Of a DNA stretch of 6,692 nt, positions 1-6,164 are shown piece after piece. The DNA is taken from assembly GCA_027297085.1 (NCBI GenBank), contig JAPUIL010000380.1, positions 1 through 6,692 on the forward strand, written 5' to 3'. The first letter of the stretch is position 1, and the number at the start of each line of letters is the position of its first letter. The DNA comes from Verrucomicrobiota bacterium. Lineage in GTDB: Bacteria > Verrucomicrobiota > Verrucomicrobiia > Opitutales > UBA2995. The notes beneath the pieces were generated by a model, which worked only from the letters and a program-made list of their open reading frames with translations, searched no databases and had not been told where the DNA came from. A program made the translations under genes and the position numbers.

Positions 1-1
1 T

Positions 2-853
2 GAGCGTTTAGCTCCCAACCTCAGGGTATTACTGGAATCATCGCCAGTTGAACTGGAGGATGTCGTAATCTTTCCCTGTCCATTGCTCCGTCGTCATGAA
101 TCATCCGACCCCACTACCTGGTTGCGTGACATAGATGAAGCAGCTCTAAAGGACTTCAATGATAAGCCGCGCGTGCTTCTCGCGCATGGAAGCATTCAGG
201 GCTTCGATAGCTCAGGAGATGACGAGGGCGGTGCAGGTGGCGCCCCAAACCTCATTAATCTCGAACACCTTCCCATGGATTCATTTGATTACGTAGCTTT
301 GGGTGACTGGCATGGCACAAAACAGGTCGGAGACAAGGCCTGGTATTCCGGCACACCGGAGATTGACAGATTCCCCAAGGGCGGGACGAATGAGCCAGGT
401 AATGTTCTTCTTGTTTCCATTGAGCGTGGAGGAAGTCCTCTGGTGGAAGCCATCCGCTCCAACAACCTGGGATGGCATCAGCTTAATTTCGAATTCGCCA
501 GCGACGAAGATCTGGATGCGTTGGACAAAGCGATTACCGACCTCATAGGTAATAGAGCTAGCTCGGACCTCCTGCGCTTATCCTTGCGGGGCTCACTAGG
601 TCTTGAGGCTACAACAGGTCTGGAGTCACTACTTGATTCTTTGAATGCGCGTCTGCTTCGGCTGAAACTCGACAATCAAACTCTGTTAGCTCCAACAGAG
701 GAAGAAATAGAGGCTTTGACGCAAAGGTCCGAAGATCCGCTGATTGCCCGGGTTGCCACTAAACTGGTTGAATTAGCCGATGGGCCTGAAGAAGACGCAG
801 TCGTGGCCCGTGTGGCTCTTCGTGAACTTCATGCTGTCTGCGCTAATCCTTAG
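2..853 (+). CDS. SbcD/Mre11-like metallophosphoesterase (5' end missing)
   Basis: Likely the nuclease subunit of an SbcCD/Mre11-Rad50-type DNA-end processing complex. The frame is open to the left edge, so 283 C-terminal residues are visible and the true start lies outside; the TTG at 83 is only an internal codon. Visible motifs are LAHGS (codons 182-196), matching the single-His motif of Mre11-type phosphoesterases, and ALGDWHG (302-316), at the place of the usual GHxH motif, followed by WYSGTPEIDRF, which resembles the SbcD 'Y-GS' segment. The N-terminal DxH, GD and GNHD metal motifs would lie upstream, off the window. GDWH in place of GHxH means the first metal-binding His is Asp here; I recall this as a subfamily trait but cannot verify it. 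The acidic last 130 residues fit an SbcD-like capping region. Five bases separate its stop from the ATPase start, so the two genes are surely one operon. Family call firm; exact activity inferred. Confidence 0.85.
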   Translation, partial: ERLAPNLRVLLESSPVELEDVVIFPCPLLRRHESSDPTTWLRDIDEAALKDFNDKPRVLLAHGSIQGFDSSGDDEGGAGGAPNLINLEHLPMDSFDYVALGDWHGTKQVGDKAWYSGTPEIDRFPKGGTNEPGNVLLVSIERGGSPLVEAIRSNNLGWHQLNFEFASDEDLDALDKAITDLIGNRASSDLLRLSLRGSLGLEATTGLESLLDSLNARLLRLKLDNQTLLAPTEEEIEALTQRSEDPLIARVATKLVELADGPEEDAVVARVALRELHAVCANP

Positions 854-858
854 AAACC

Positions 859-3546
859 ATGCATATTCTTTCGATTACTGCTCGCAACTACCGTATACAC
901 AAAGAGGTGACGGTTGAGCTGGACCGTTACAGAACCTTGATTGATGGTCCAAACGAGAGCGGGAAAAGCACACTTGTGGAGGCCGCGCATCGAGCCCTTT
1001 TCTTGAAATCAAAACTAACCGGTGAGGCCCAGAAAAGCATGACCTCGGATCACGGAGGCCATCCAGAAGTAGAGGTCCGATTCCAGACTCAAGAGAAAAT
1101 CTATCAGATTAGTAAACATTTCAGTGGAGCAAACGGTACTTCCACCTTAACCCAGGAAGGGGGCAAAACCTGGCAAGGCGACGAAGCTGAATCTCGACTT
1201 GCTGAACTGCTGAGAGTCGAGGCTGTTTCTGGTGGTCGCGGTATCGCGGATCGAAGCAGTCTTCTCTGGGCACACTTATGGGTTTGGCAAGGCAAGGGAG
1301 GTGAAGACCCTACTACGCATGCGACCCTTCAGAAGGACTCCCTACTGGATCGGCTAAAGAAAGATGGAGGTGTAGCTGCCATTGAATCCCAGTTGGATAG
1401 CATAGTTGCCAACCGGTTTGTCGACCTGGACAAGACCATTTTTACCAAGGCGGGGAAACCTAAGGCCGACTCAGAACTGTTTGTAGCCGCTCAAGCCAAT
1501 GAAAATGCGCAAACGGAATTTGTCCGTGCCCAGGAGAGTGTAGAACGGTTGCTGCAATCTATCTCTAGTTATGCCACAGCCGAACGGACTATTGCTGAGA
1601 AGAATGTAGAATTAAAAGCTTTTGCCGAGGAACTGGCCAAAGTTCTTAAAAAGCTGGAAGAAGCCAATGAGCTTCGGCAAAAACTTCAGATCGATCAGCG
1701 CGACGTGGATCAGGCTCGCAAGGACCAGGATGCTTTTGTAAAAGCCGATGCTGAGATTCGAGCTTTGGCTAAGAAGATTCAGAGACAAACAAAGGCGTTG
1801 GAACCAAAAGATGCTGAGACCAAGCGCCTTGATGATGGTGTAAAAGCCCGCAAAAAACGTTTAGATGAGGCCGATAAAACCAGGAGTGAACTGGAAAAGA
1901 CAATACGAAGGCACCGTGCTCGGACTGAATTGGCCAGAGCCTGGTTGTATTGCTTCGAGCAGGAAGCCGAACACGTAAAACTAAAAGCTCGGGCTTCGGA
2001 CGTTGCGAAATTAAGGAAAACACTCGAAAAGCTCGAAAGCGAATTGGCCAAACTGCCGTCCATCGATGCTAGGAAACTAAAGTCGCTTCAGTCCCAAGCC
2101 GGTGCTTTATCCGAGGCGGAAGCCGCATTAAAAGCCATGGCCGCCGGTATTGAGGTCGTTGTATCCGAAGCCCAAATACTAGTAGATGGGGAAGCGCTAT
2201 CGATCGGTCAAACCCGGGTGATTGACGAAGACACGGAGGTCGAGATAGGGGATTTAGCAAAACTAAAAATTACCCCTGGCGGAGGAACCAGTTTAAGCGA
2301 AGCTCGCAATAAGGTCGGCGATTGCCATCGTAAACTAACGGATTCCATGGACGCGACCGGAGTAGGCACGATGGATGAGGCAGCCGTTTCTTTGGACAAA
2401 CGCCACAAGGTTGAAGCTGACATTCAGGAAGCAAAGACTGAACTCAAGGCTAAGGACTCAGACAATATCGACCAAGATCTCGCGCAGGCAAAGGCCACTT
2501 TGGAAGCCTCACGTGCGGAGGTAGAGCGACGTAAGTCAAAGACTGTGGATGTTCCGAAGCCTGATAATGTGAAAGACGCAAAGCCGGCTTTGAAGATCGC
2601 TGAACAAGAGTTGAGTGAGCTGGAGATCCGGGAAAGTAAAATCTCTGCTGAACGCGATGCCGCAACTATTGGACATGAAAAATCTGTCCAGGAATTGGCG
2701 GAACACCTGCGATCGATAGAAACCGCAAAGACGGAACTCCATACGCTGAAGATCAAATTTGAGGCCCGTGAGGAAAGCGACGGATCTGAATCCTCAAGGA
2801 AAGAAAGCTTATCAAAACATGCTGAAGCGCGTCGGGAGGCGGAAAAAAAATTAAGCACAAGCGATAAGGCTTTGAAGAAACTTCAACCGGAATCATTGGA
2901 GGGGGATAAGGAACGCCTGGAACGAGCCATCAACGAAGCCAGGAATAATTTGAACCAGGCCGAACAAGACCGGGCAGTAGCCAGGAGTAATCTCACCAGC
3001 GATGGTAATTCGGATCCCGAAGAAACACTCGCATTCGCCAAGGCAAAGGCTGAGTCTGCTGGGCAACGTTTTGCCGATGTAGAAAGAAAAGCGAGAGCCA
3101 TTCGTTTGTTAATGGAGTTGTTCACGGGAGAACAACGAGATCTGTCTCACCAGTTTACCCAACCCTTAGCGGAAAAGATTACCGGTTATCTTCAGCAACT
3201 CTTCGGCACAGACGCCAGGGCAGATGTCGATCTTACGGACGGTCAGTTTGAGAAACTGGTATTGAGTCGTCCGTCCGGCACGTTCGAGTTCGATAGCCTC
3301 AGTGGTGGAGCGCGTGAACAGGTTGCTGCCGCTTTCCGCTTGGCCATGGCTGAGATTCTCGCAGAAGACCACGACGGCTGTCTACCGGTAGTCTTCGATG
3401 ACGCCTTTACTAACTCCGATCCAGAACGGATACAAACTCTCCAACGCATGCTCGACCTCGCGGCGAGAAGAGGGCTTCAAATCATCCTTTTAACGTGTGA
3501 TCCTAGAGACTACGGATCGCTGGGTGCCAAAACTGTAGCATTGTAA
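859..3546 (+). CDS. SbcC/Rad50-like coiled-coil ATPase without zinc hook
   Basis: An 895-aa ABC-type ATPase of the SbcC/Rad50/SMC class, the probable motor partner of the upstream phosphoesterase. N-terminal head: Walker A GPNESGKST (residues 30-38) and a Rad50-like Q-loop WQG (143-145). Residues about 205-428 and 480-745 are rich in Lys, Glu, Ala and Leu with few prolines, as in two antiparallel coiled-coil arms. Between them, about 430-476, lies a Val/Ile-rich segment ending in PGGG, probably beta-stranded, where Rad50 and SbcC have the CxxC zinc hook; no CxxC occurs anywhere in the protein. C-terminal head: signature LSGGAREQ (814-821), Walker B LPVVFDD (842-848) and D-loop NSDPE (852-856). 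The H-loop position reads LTCDP (878-882), so Asp881 sits where many ABC ATPases have His. The ATG at 859 is 5 bases after the upstream stop and no ribosome binding site is clear, suggesting translational coupling. Cellular substrate is inferred from the family. Confidence 0.9.
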   Translation: MHILSITARNYRIHKEVTVELDRYRTLIDGPNESGKSTLVEAAHRALFLKSKLTGEAQKSMTSDHGGHPEVEVRFQTQEKIYQISKHFSGANGTSTLTQEGGKTWQGDEAESRLAELLRVEAVSGGRGIADRSSLLWAHLWVWQGKGGEDPTTHATLQKDSLLDRLKKDGGVAAIESQLDSIVANRFVDLDKTIFTKAGKPKADSELFVAAQANENAQTEFVRAQESVERLLQSISSYATAERTIAEKNVELKAFAEELAKVLKKLEEANELRQKLQIDQRDVDQARKDQDAFVKADAEIRALAKKIQRQTKALEPKDAETKRLDDGVKARKKRLDEADKTRSELEKTIRRHRARTELARAWLYCFEQEAEHVKLKARASDVAKLRKTLEKLESELAKLPSIDARKLKSLQSQAGALSEAEAALKAMAAGIEVVVSEAQILVDGEALSIGQTRVIDEDTEVEIGDLAKLKITPGGGTSLSEARNKVGDCHRKLTDSMDATGVGTMDEAAVSLDKRHKVEADIQEAKTELKAKDSDNIDQDLAQAKATLEASRAEVERRKSKTVDVPKPDNVKDAKPALKIAEQELSELEIRESKISAERDAATIGHEKSVQELAEHLRSIETAKTELHTLKIKFEAREESDGSESSRKESLSKHAEARREAEKKLSTSDKALKKLQPESLEGDKERLERAINEARNNLNQAEQDRAVARSNLTSDGNSDPEETLAFAKAKAESAGQRFADVERKARAIRLLMELFTGEQRDLSHQFTQPLAEKITGYLQQLFGTDARADVDLTDGQFEKLVLSRPSGTFEFDSLSGGAREQVAAAFRLAMAEILAEDHDGCLPVVFDDAFTNSDPERIQTLQRMLDLAARRGLQIILLTCDPRDYGSLGAKTVAL

Positions 3547-3683
3547 CGGTGACGTTGCTCTCTTTGCCTATGGTCGAATGTAATTTACTGAAATTAGCTA
3601 CTATGAACGCCAGTTGGGTTCGATCCGAGGACATCGATAACAGATCTTCTAAAGAAGGAATGGTGGAAAAGGCTCGGCACGAA

Positions 3684-3698
3684 GACGTTTGAAACGTC
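3684..3698. repeat. Perfect 7-bp inverted repeat in convergent intergenic gap
   Basis: The arms GACGTTT and AAACGTC are separated by one base, between the convergent ATPase and uracil-DNA glycosylase genes. As RNA it would form a short hairpin on either strand. Neither side has a U-tract, so it is not a standard intrinsic terminator. It could be a weak terminator element or a protein site; function unknown. Confidence 0.35.
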
Positions 3699-3731
3699 AG
3701 GGTAAACACAGTTTATAGGACTGATCTTAAA

Positions 3732-3747
3732 TTGACCAGAGTGTCAA
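3732..3747 (-). terminator. Weak terminator-like hairpin after the UDG gene
   Basis: Read on the minus strand, TTGAC-ACTCTG-GTCAA directly follows the glycosylase stop codon and is followed by TTTAAG. A 5-bp stem with a short U-run is weak, so this is a candidate transcript end only. The rest of the 201-base gap (3547-3747) holds the 3684-3698 inverted repeat and no convincing gene. Confidence 0.3.
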
Positions 3748-4368
3748 CTAGTCCCCAGCCCTGTTATGAATTTCAACAAAGTCAGGATGTTTCCTTATCT
3801 TGGCCAGAGCTTTTAAGCTAAGCGTTTTCCCCGGCTCCATTCGATGCCAGGTGGATGCACCTGAGGGATGCGGTAAAGGAATCAGATCGAAACTAACTCC
3901 AAACTTTTCAATTTTAAAAGTATCGCCGATGATTTCGGTTAGCTTTCCGAAACTCAAAAATTGCTGAATCGCCAATTTCCCAACAGGAATGACAAGCCCT
4001 GGTTTAAGCAATTGAATCTCATCCTTCAACCATCCTTCACAATTCTCAATTTCCATGGCATCTGGAACTCGATCGCCGCCCTTGGGATTCTTTCCCGGAT
4101 AACAACGACATACGGCAGCCATGTATACTAGCTGACGAAACTCCTGTTCCTCCACACCGGTTGCTTCACGAAACCAACGAAAGAGCGTTTTACCAGCAGT
4201 CCACGCAAAGGGACGCTGCAATACCGGTTCTTTTACACCCGGAGCCTGTCCAACCAATAACACCCTGCTTTGTGCAGGCTGGCCGACAACCACTGGTCCG
4301 TGCATATTCGGACAACGTCGGCAGCGCTTCAATTTTTGGAGGTGTTTTTCCAGAAGTGATTGAGTCAT
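3748..4368 (-). CDS. Uracil-DNA glycosylase superfamily protein (probable Fe-S type)
   Basis: A 206-aa protein of the uracil-DNA glycosylase superfamily, which removes uracil from DNA at the first step of base excision repair. Motifs seen: CRRC (Cys16, Cys19), GQAPG (40-44) followed by PFAWTAGKTLF (53-63), equivalent to the family-4 GEAPG...PFVG-AG block, YMAAVCRCYPGKN (82-94), Cys110, and the C-terminal LPHPSGAS (165-172) carrying the conserved HPS. Cys16, Cys19, Cys87 (or Cys89) and Cys110 could bind a 4Fe-4S cluster as in family-4 enzymes. The spacing between the last two is longer than I recall for typical UdgA, and WTAGKTLF and ASTWHR look like a distinct subgroup. I chose the ATG at 4368 because the protein then begins shortly before the first Cys pair; the ATG at 4431 would add 21 unlike residues and run into the divergent thioredoxin start. 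The superfamily is firm, but uracil specificity is inferred. Confidence 0.82.
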   Translation of the reverse strand: MTQSLLEKHLQKLKRCRRCPNMHGPVVVGQPAQSRVLLVGQAPGVKEPVLQRPFAWTAGKTLFRWFREATGVEEQEFRQLVYMAAVCRCYPGKNPKGGDRVPDAMEIENCEGWLKDEIQLLKPGLVIPVGKLAIQQFLSFGKLTEIIGDTFKIEKFGVSFDLIPLPHPSGASTWHRMEPGKTLSLKALAKIRKHPDFVEIHNRAGD

Positions 4369-4429
4369 AGTGCAAAATGAAAGGTAAGGTGATGTTCCGA
4401 CACTAAACCTGCAAAACCAAATTAATATC
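4369..4429. promoter_or_regulatory. Divergent intergenic region (UDG / thioredoxin)
   Basis: These 61 bases separate two divergent start codons and must hold the start signals of both genes unless promoters lie inside the coding regions. The segment is AT-rich near 4413-4429. I cannot pick confident -35/-10 boxes or a Shine-Dalgarno sequence for either gene. Confidence 0.4.
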
Positions 4430-4759
4430 ATGTCATACGAACTAAATAATTTTCAAACAGACGTTATCGAACGCAGCCAGGATGTCCCGGTTGTAGTAGA
4501 CTTTTGGGCGCCCTGGTGCGGCCCTTGCCGTATGCTCGGCCCCGTTATCGAAAAACTGGCCTCCGAGGCCGAAGACAAATGGGCTCTGGTCAAGGTCAAT
4601 ACTGACGAAAACCAAGACATCGCTGCTCAATACCAAATTCGAGGGATCCCAAACCTCAAGCTGTTCGTCGACGGTGAAGTTGTCAGCGAACAAGTCGGTG
4701 CTCTACCAGAACCCGCCCTGAAACAGTGGATCGAAGGCTTTCTGACAGCAAAGGCCTAA
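4430..4759 (+). CDS. trxA: Thioredoxin
   Basis: A 109-aa single-domain cytoplasmic thioredoxin, the usual length of TrxA, with no signal peptide or membrane segment. It reduces protein disulfides and is itself normally reduced by thioredoxin reductase. The active site is WCGPC (residues 29-33, catalytic Cys30 and Cys33) within DFWAPWCGPC. The buried Asp24 and the cis-proline Pro74 in RGIPN are in place; the residue after the cis-Pro is Asn where E. coli has Thr. The C-terminal pattern with the VGA turn before the last helix also fits. The ATG at 4430 yields the standard N-terminus (SYELNNFQTDV). It is monocistronic: it diverges from the glycosylase gene and ends at a strong terminator 34 bases downstream. 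No reductase gene is in the window. Confidence 0.95.
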   Translation: MSYELNNFQTDVIERSQDVPVVVDFWAPWCGPCRMLGPVIEKLASEAEDKWALVKVNTDENQDIAAQYQIRGIPNLKLFVDGEVVSEQVGALPEPALKQWIEGFLTAKA

Positions 4760-4793
4760 GCGAATATTTAGTATTCATCATCAAATATATCTG

Positions 4794-4825
4794 AACCCTC
4801 AGTCAGTACCTGGGGGTTTTATTTT
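4794..4825 (+). terminator. Rho-independent terminator of the thioredoxin gene
   Basis: A 9-bp stem pairs AACCCTCAG (4794-4802) with CTGGGGGTT (4810-4818), including one G-U pair, around a 7-base loop. It is followed by the T-rich tract TTATTTT. It starts 34 bases after the thioredoxin stop. Confidence 0.85.
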
Positions 4826-4836
4826 AATGCAATTTT

Positions 4837-4911
4837 GCCGCGAAAGATCGCAAAGGACACAAAAGGAATAGAGTCAACGAATCTTTGCGATCTATGCGTT
4901 CTTTGGCGGCT
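4837..4911. repeat. Imperfect inverted repeat of the GCCGC-AAAGA-CGCA type
   Basis: The left arm, from 4837, reads GCCGCGAAAGATCGCAAAGG. The right arm, read on the opposite strand from 4911, begins GCCGCCAAAGAACGCATAGA. The first 18 positions match except for three, and the match decays further in. The centre (about 4866-4882) is unrelated spacer. The wording resembles 'GCGAAGAACGCAAAG' palindromes that I recall as dispersed, high-copy elements in many environmental bacterial genomes. Only one copy is in this window, so repetitiveness is inferred. It could fold into an RNA hairpin or be a non-autonomous mobile element. Confidence 0.6.
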
Positions 4912-5235
4912 ATTGAAAATACTTTATGTATAATTGGAGAGTGAACCCTAACGTATCAAACGCCTTCAAAAGACCAGGTCTTAAATAATACGTATTTAGT
5001 TCCCTGTCGGCCATAGCCTCGGAATAACATCGCCTGGTTGGTCCACAAGGTCGCGAATAAATTTGCTTATACATTTTACTGGAAGCTTTCTCGCTGTTAT
5101 TTCAATACGTAGATCCTCATTCATGTGGGTCTGGACTTCGATCTTGAATCAGAGTTAACTGCCAGTAGATTTCACAAAGCCTTAGCCACAGAGAACATTG
5201 GCTTACCAAATTGAATGAATCCGGTTTAAACTTAA
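4912..5235. other. Gene-poor stretch, possibly degraded
   Basis: No recognised gene lies between the inverted repeat and the acetyltransferase fragment. It contains two short palindromes, AAGACC-A-GGTCTT (4970-4982) and AATACGTATT (4987-4996), and a possible 42-aa minus-strand frame (4996-5124). A CCACAGAGAAC stretch (about 5187-5197) recalls another dispersed repeat wording, but is too short to call. The promoter of the acetyltransferase gene should lie at the right end; no clear boxes are visible. Confidence 0.5.
4996..5124 (-). CDS. Possible small protein or gene remnant, 42 aa
   Basis: An ATG-initiated frame with a protein-like composition: it begins MNEDLRIEITARKLPVK, continues with CISKFIRDLVDQ and ends IPRLWPTGN. 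The frame stays open 8 codons before the ATG, to a TGA at 5149-5151, and those codons (FKIEVQTH) also read like protein, so it may be the tail of a decayed longer gene. There is no Shine-Dalgarno sequence, no recognised family, and no cysteine pairs or membrane segment. It lies in an otherwise gene-poor stretch and could be chance. Confidence 0.25.
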   Translation of the reverse strand: MNEDLRIEITARKLPVKCISKFIRDLVDQPGDVIPRLWPTGN

Positions 5236-5574
5236 ATGAGTATTAGATTTGCAAATACAGGCGATCGGGAACGGATCATTGAAATTTATAATCAAGCTGT
5301 GGAGACAGGGGTTTCAACAGCCGACTTATCACCCGCCACTGTTGAGTCGCGGTCAGGATGGTTTGCAACGCACACCGAGGAAAGCTATCCGATTTATGTG
5401 GAAGAAATGGGGACTGATCTAACAGGCTGGTGCAGTCTCAGCCCTTATCGACCTGGAAGCATGGCACTAAGGTATACTGCTGAAATAAGTTACTATGTGA
5501 GCCATGAATATCAGCGGCAGTCCAAGCCCCCAAGCTTTGACGAATGGGAAAGACATCGTTATCGATCGTTTTAG
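5236..5574 (+). pseudogene. GNAT N-acetyltransferase, 3' part lost
   Basis: Residues 1-95 read as the N-terminal half of a phosphinothricin-acetyltransferase-like GNAT enzyme, which transfers acetyl from acetyl-CoA to an amino group. Signs are the start MSIRFANTGDRERIIEIYN, the middle segment GWCSLSPYR and the strand AEISYYVSHEYQRQ, which normally leads straight into the acetyl-CoA pyrophosphate loop (Q/R-x-x-G-x-G/A). Here, right after YQRQ (base 5520), the frame reads SKPPSFDEWERHRYRSF and stops. Those 17 residues are the antisense of the phosphofructokinase gene, not GNAT. The CoA-binding loop and about the last 70 residues of a normal family member are therefore missing, and the product should be inactive. 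The ATG at 5236 matches the family's N-terminus; no ribosome binding site is clear. The truncation coincides exactly with that of the opposing gene. Confidence 0.8.
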
Positions 5575-6016
5575 GAAGCCCAACTACAGTCAGGTTATAA
5601 TTATGTTGAGCAAGAAAAGCTGCTAAATCAGCAGCGGTCGTATTGGTGTCATCGCCCCCAATCGTATGCAATACATCGACCCCATCTTTTTCAAGCTGGT
5701 CTGCTGCCACTTCGAGTGGATTTTGTCCTTCCTGAATAAGACCTCGTTTCAAACAATCTTTAACCTTCGTCAGTTTTACGCGACTGTTTCCAATGGGGCT
5801 TCCACCGTGTTTGTGCAAAATACCTGCTTGCTTCCGAATCTCCGGCGTTACTGAAAAACTGTCTCCAAGCAACAAGCCTCTGTAGCCGCTACGATAACAA
5901 ATAATTTCCACATCGGGCGCCAATTCGGTGTAACGTTCAATCAAGCCACCAATTGAAGAAGAGAGGCAAGGAGCAAGGCCACCTGCAGTAAGTAGAGCAA
6001 CTTTATTAACTGGCAT
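5438..6016 (-). pseudogene. pfp: PPi-dependent phosphofructokinase, 3' part lost
   Basis: Residues 1-168 are the N-terminal part of a pyrophosphate--fructose-6-phosphate 1-phosphotransferase, the reversible glycolytic enzyme making fructose 1,6-bisphosphate from PPi. Seen are TAGGLAPC (10-17), a YRGLLLG segment (45-51), GGSPIGNSR (71-79), IGGDDTNTTA (119-128) and GLPKTIDNDV (146-155). The second Asp of GGDD (Asp123), where ATP enzymes have Gly, indicates PPi rather than ATP. PKTIDND contains the catalytic base region. Homology continues through QSLGAWTAA (160-168, to base 5513) and then ends abruptly; the last 24 residues of the frame are antisense to the acetyltransferase fragment. A complete enzyme is roughly 400 aa, so more than half is missing, including much of the sugar-phosphate site. 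The ATG at 6016 gives the family-like MPVNKVALLTAGG start. Either a broken gene or an assembly misjoin. Confidence 0.85.
5511..5520. other. Junction joining two truncated genes tail to tail
   Basis: Acetyltransferase coding (+) ends and phosphofructokinase coding (-) ends on the same bases. The segment TCAGCGGCAG serves both: it encodes the GNAT QRQ on the plus strand and the phosphofructokinase TAA residues on the minus strand. This suggests about 9-10 bp of microhomology at the join. There is no target-site duplication, transposon end or integrase nearby. Confidence 0.7.
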
Positions 6017-6121
6017 TAGAATGTGGTTTAAAGTTCTGGTTTAAAAGGCAGAGCAACTGCTTGCTTTGGAGATAAAGAGAGAGCGGCCGATGCCTGTGAT
6101 GAGGATCGACTCCGACCCTGA

Positions 6122-6147
6122 CTTCGTGTCGACAAATAACGACGAAG
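6122..6147 (-). repeat. Hairpin downstream of the histidine kinase gene
   Basis: CTTCGT (6122-6127) pairs with ACGAAG (6142-6147), and CG (6130-6131) pairs with CG (6140-6141), leaving a two-base bulge and an 8-base loop. It sits 18 bases past the kinase stop on the minus strand and could mark a transcript end or a stabilising 3' structure, but no U-tract follows. The rest of the gap (6017-6164) shows no gene and must carry any promoter for the phosphofructokinase gene. Confidence 0.3.
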
Positions 6148-6164
6148 GTCTTATTTGGTAGGGT

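Noticed and set aside
2843..2850. Run of eight A as a possible slippage or frameshift site in the ATPase gene
   Set aside because: The frame continues intact on both sides through all C-terminal motifs; no alternative product is apparent.
2424..2858. 144-codon minus-strand open frame inside the ATPase gene
   Set aside because: It is serine-rich and antisense to a coiled-coil coding region, a common artefact of Glu/Lys/Ala-rich codons. No motif or start signal was seen.
1..3546. Phage-defence system built on the nuclease-ATPase pair
   Set aside because: The neighbours are housekeeping repair and redox genes, with no other defence gene, so a general DNA-end processing role is the simpler reading.
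3549..3692. Possible 47-aa plus-strand frame from GTG, 2 bases after the ATPase stop codon
   Set aside because: No ribosome binding site, no recognisable motif, weak start codon, and it ends inside a palindrome. Chance is more likely.
3503..3709. 68-codon minus-strand frame overlapping the ATPase 3' end
   Set aside because: It overlaps a well-supported gene by over 40 bases and its composition is not convincing; no homology recognised.
4369..4431. Longer N-terminus of the glycosylase from the ATG at 4431
   Set aside because: The extra 21 residues (starting MILIWFCRF) are not family-like, and the start codon would overlap the thioredoxin start on the other strand.
5236..6016. Insertion sequence or integron as cause of the gene truncations
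   Set aside because: No transposase, terminal inverted repeats, target duplication or attachment site is visible; the two gene fragments abut directly.
6052..6065. AGCAA-CTGC-TTGCT hairpin as a terminator or regulatory structure upstream of the phosphofructokinase fragment
   Set aside because: Stem of only 5 bp, no adjacent T-run, within the range expected by chance.
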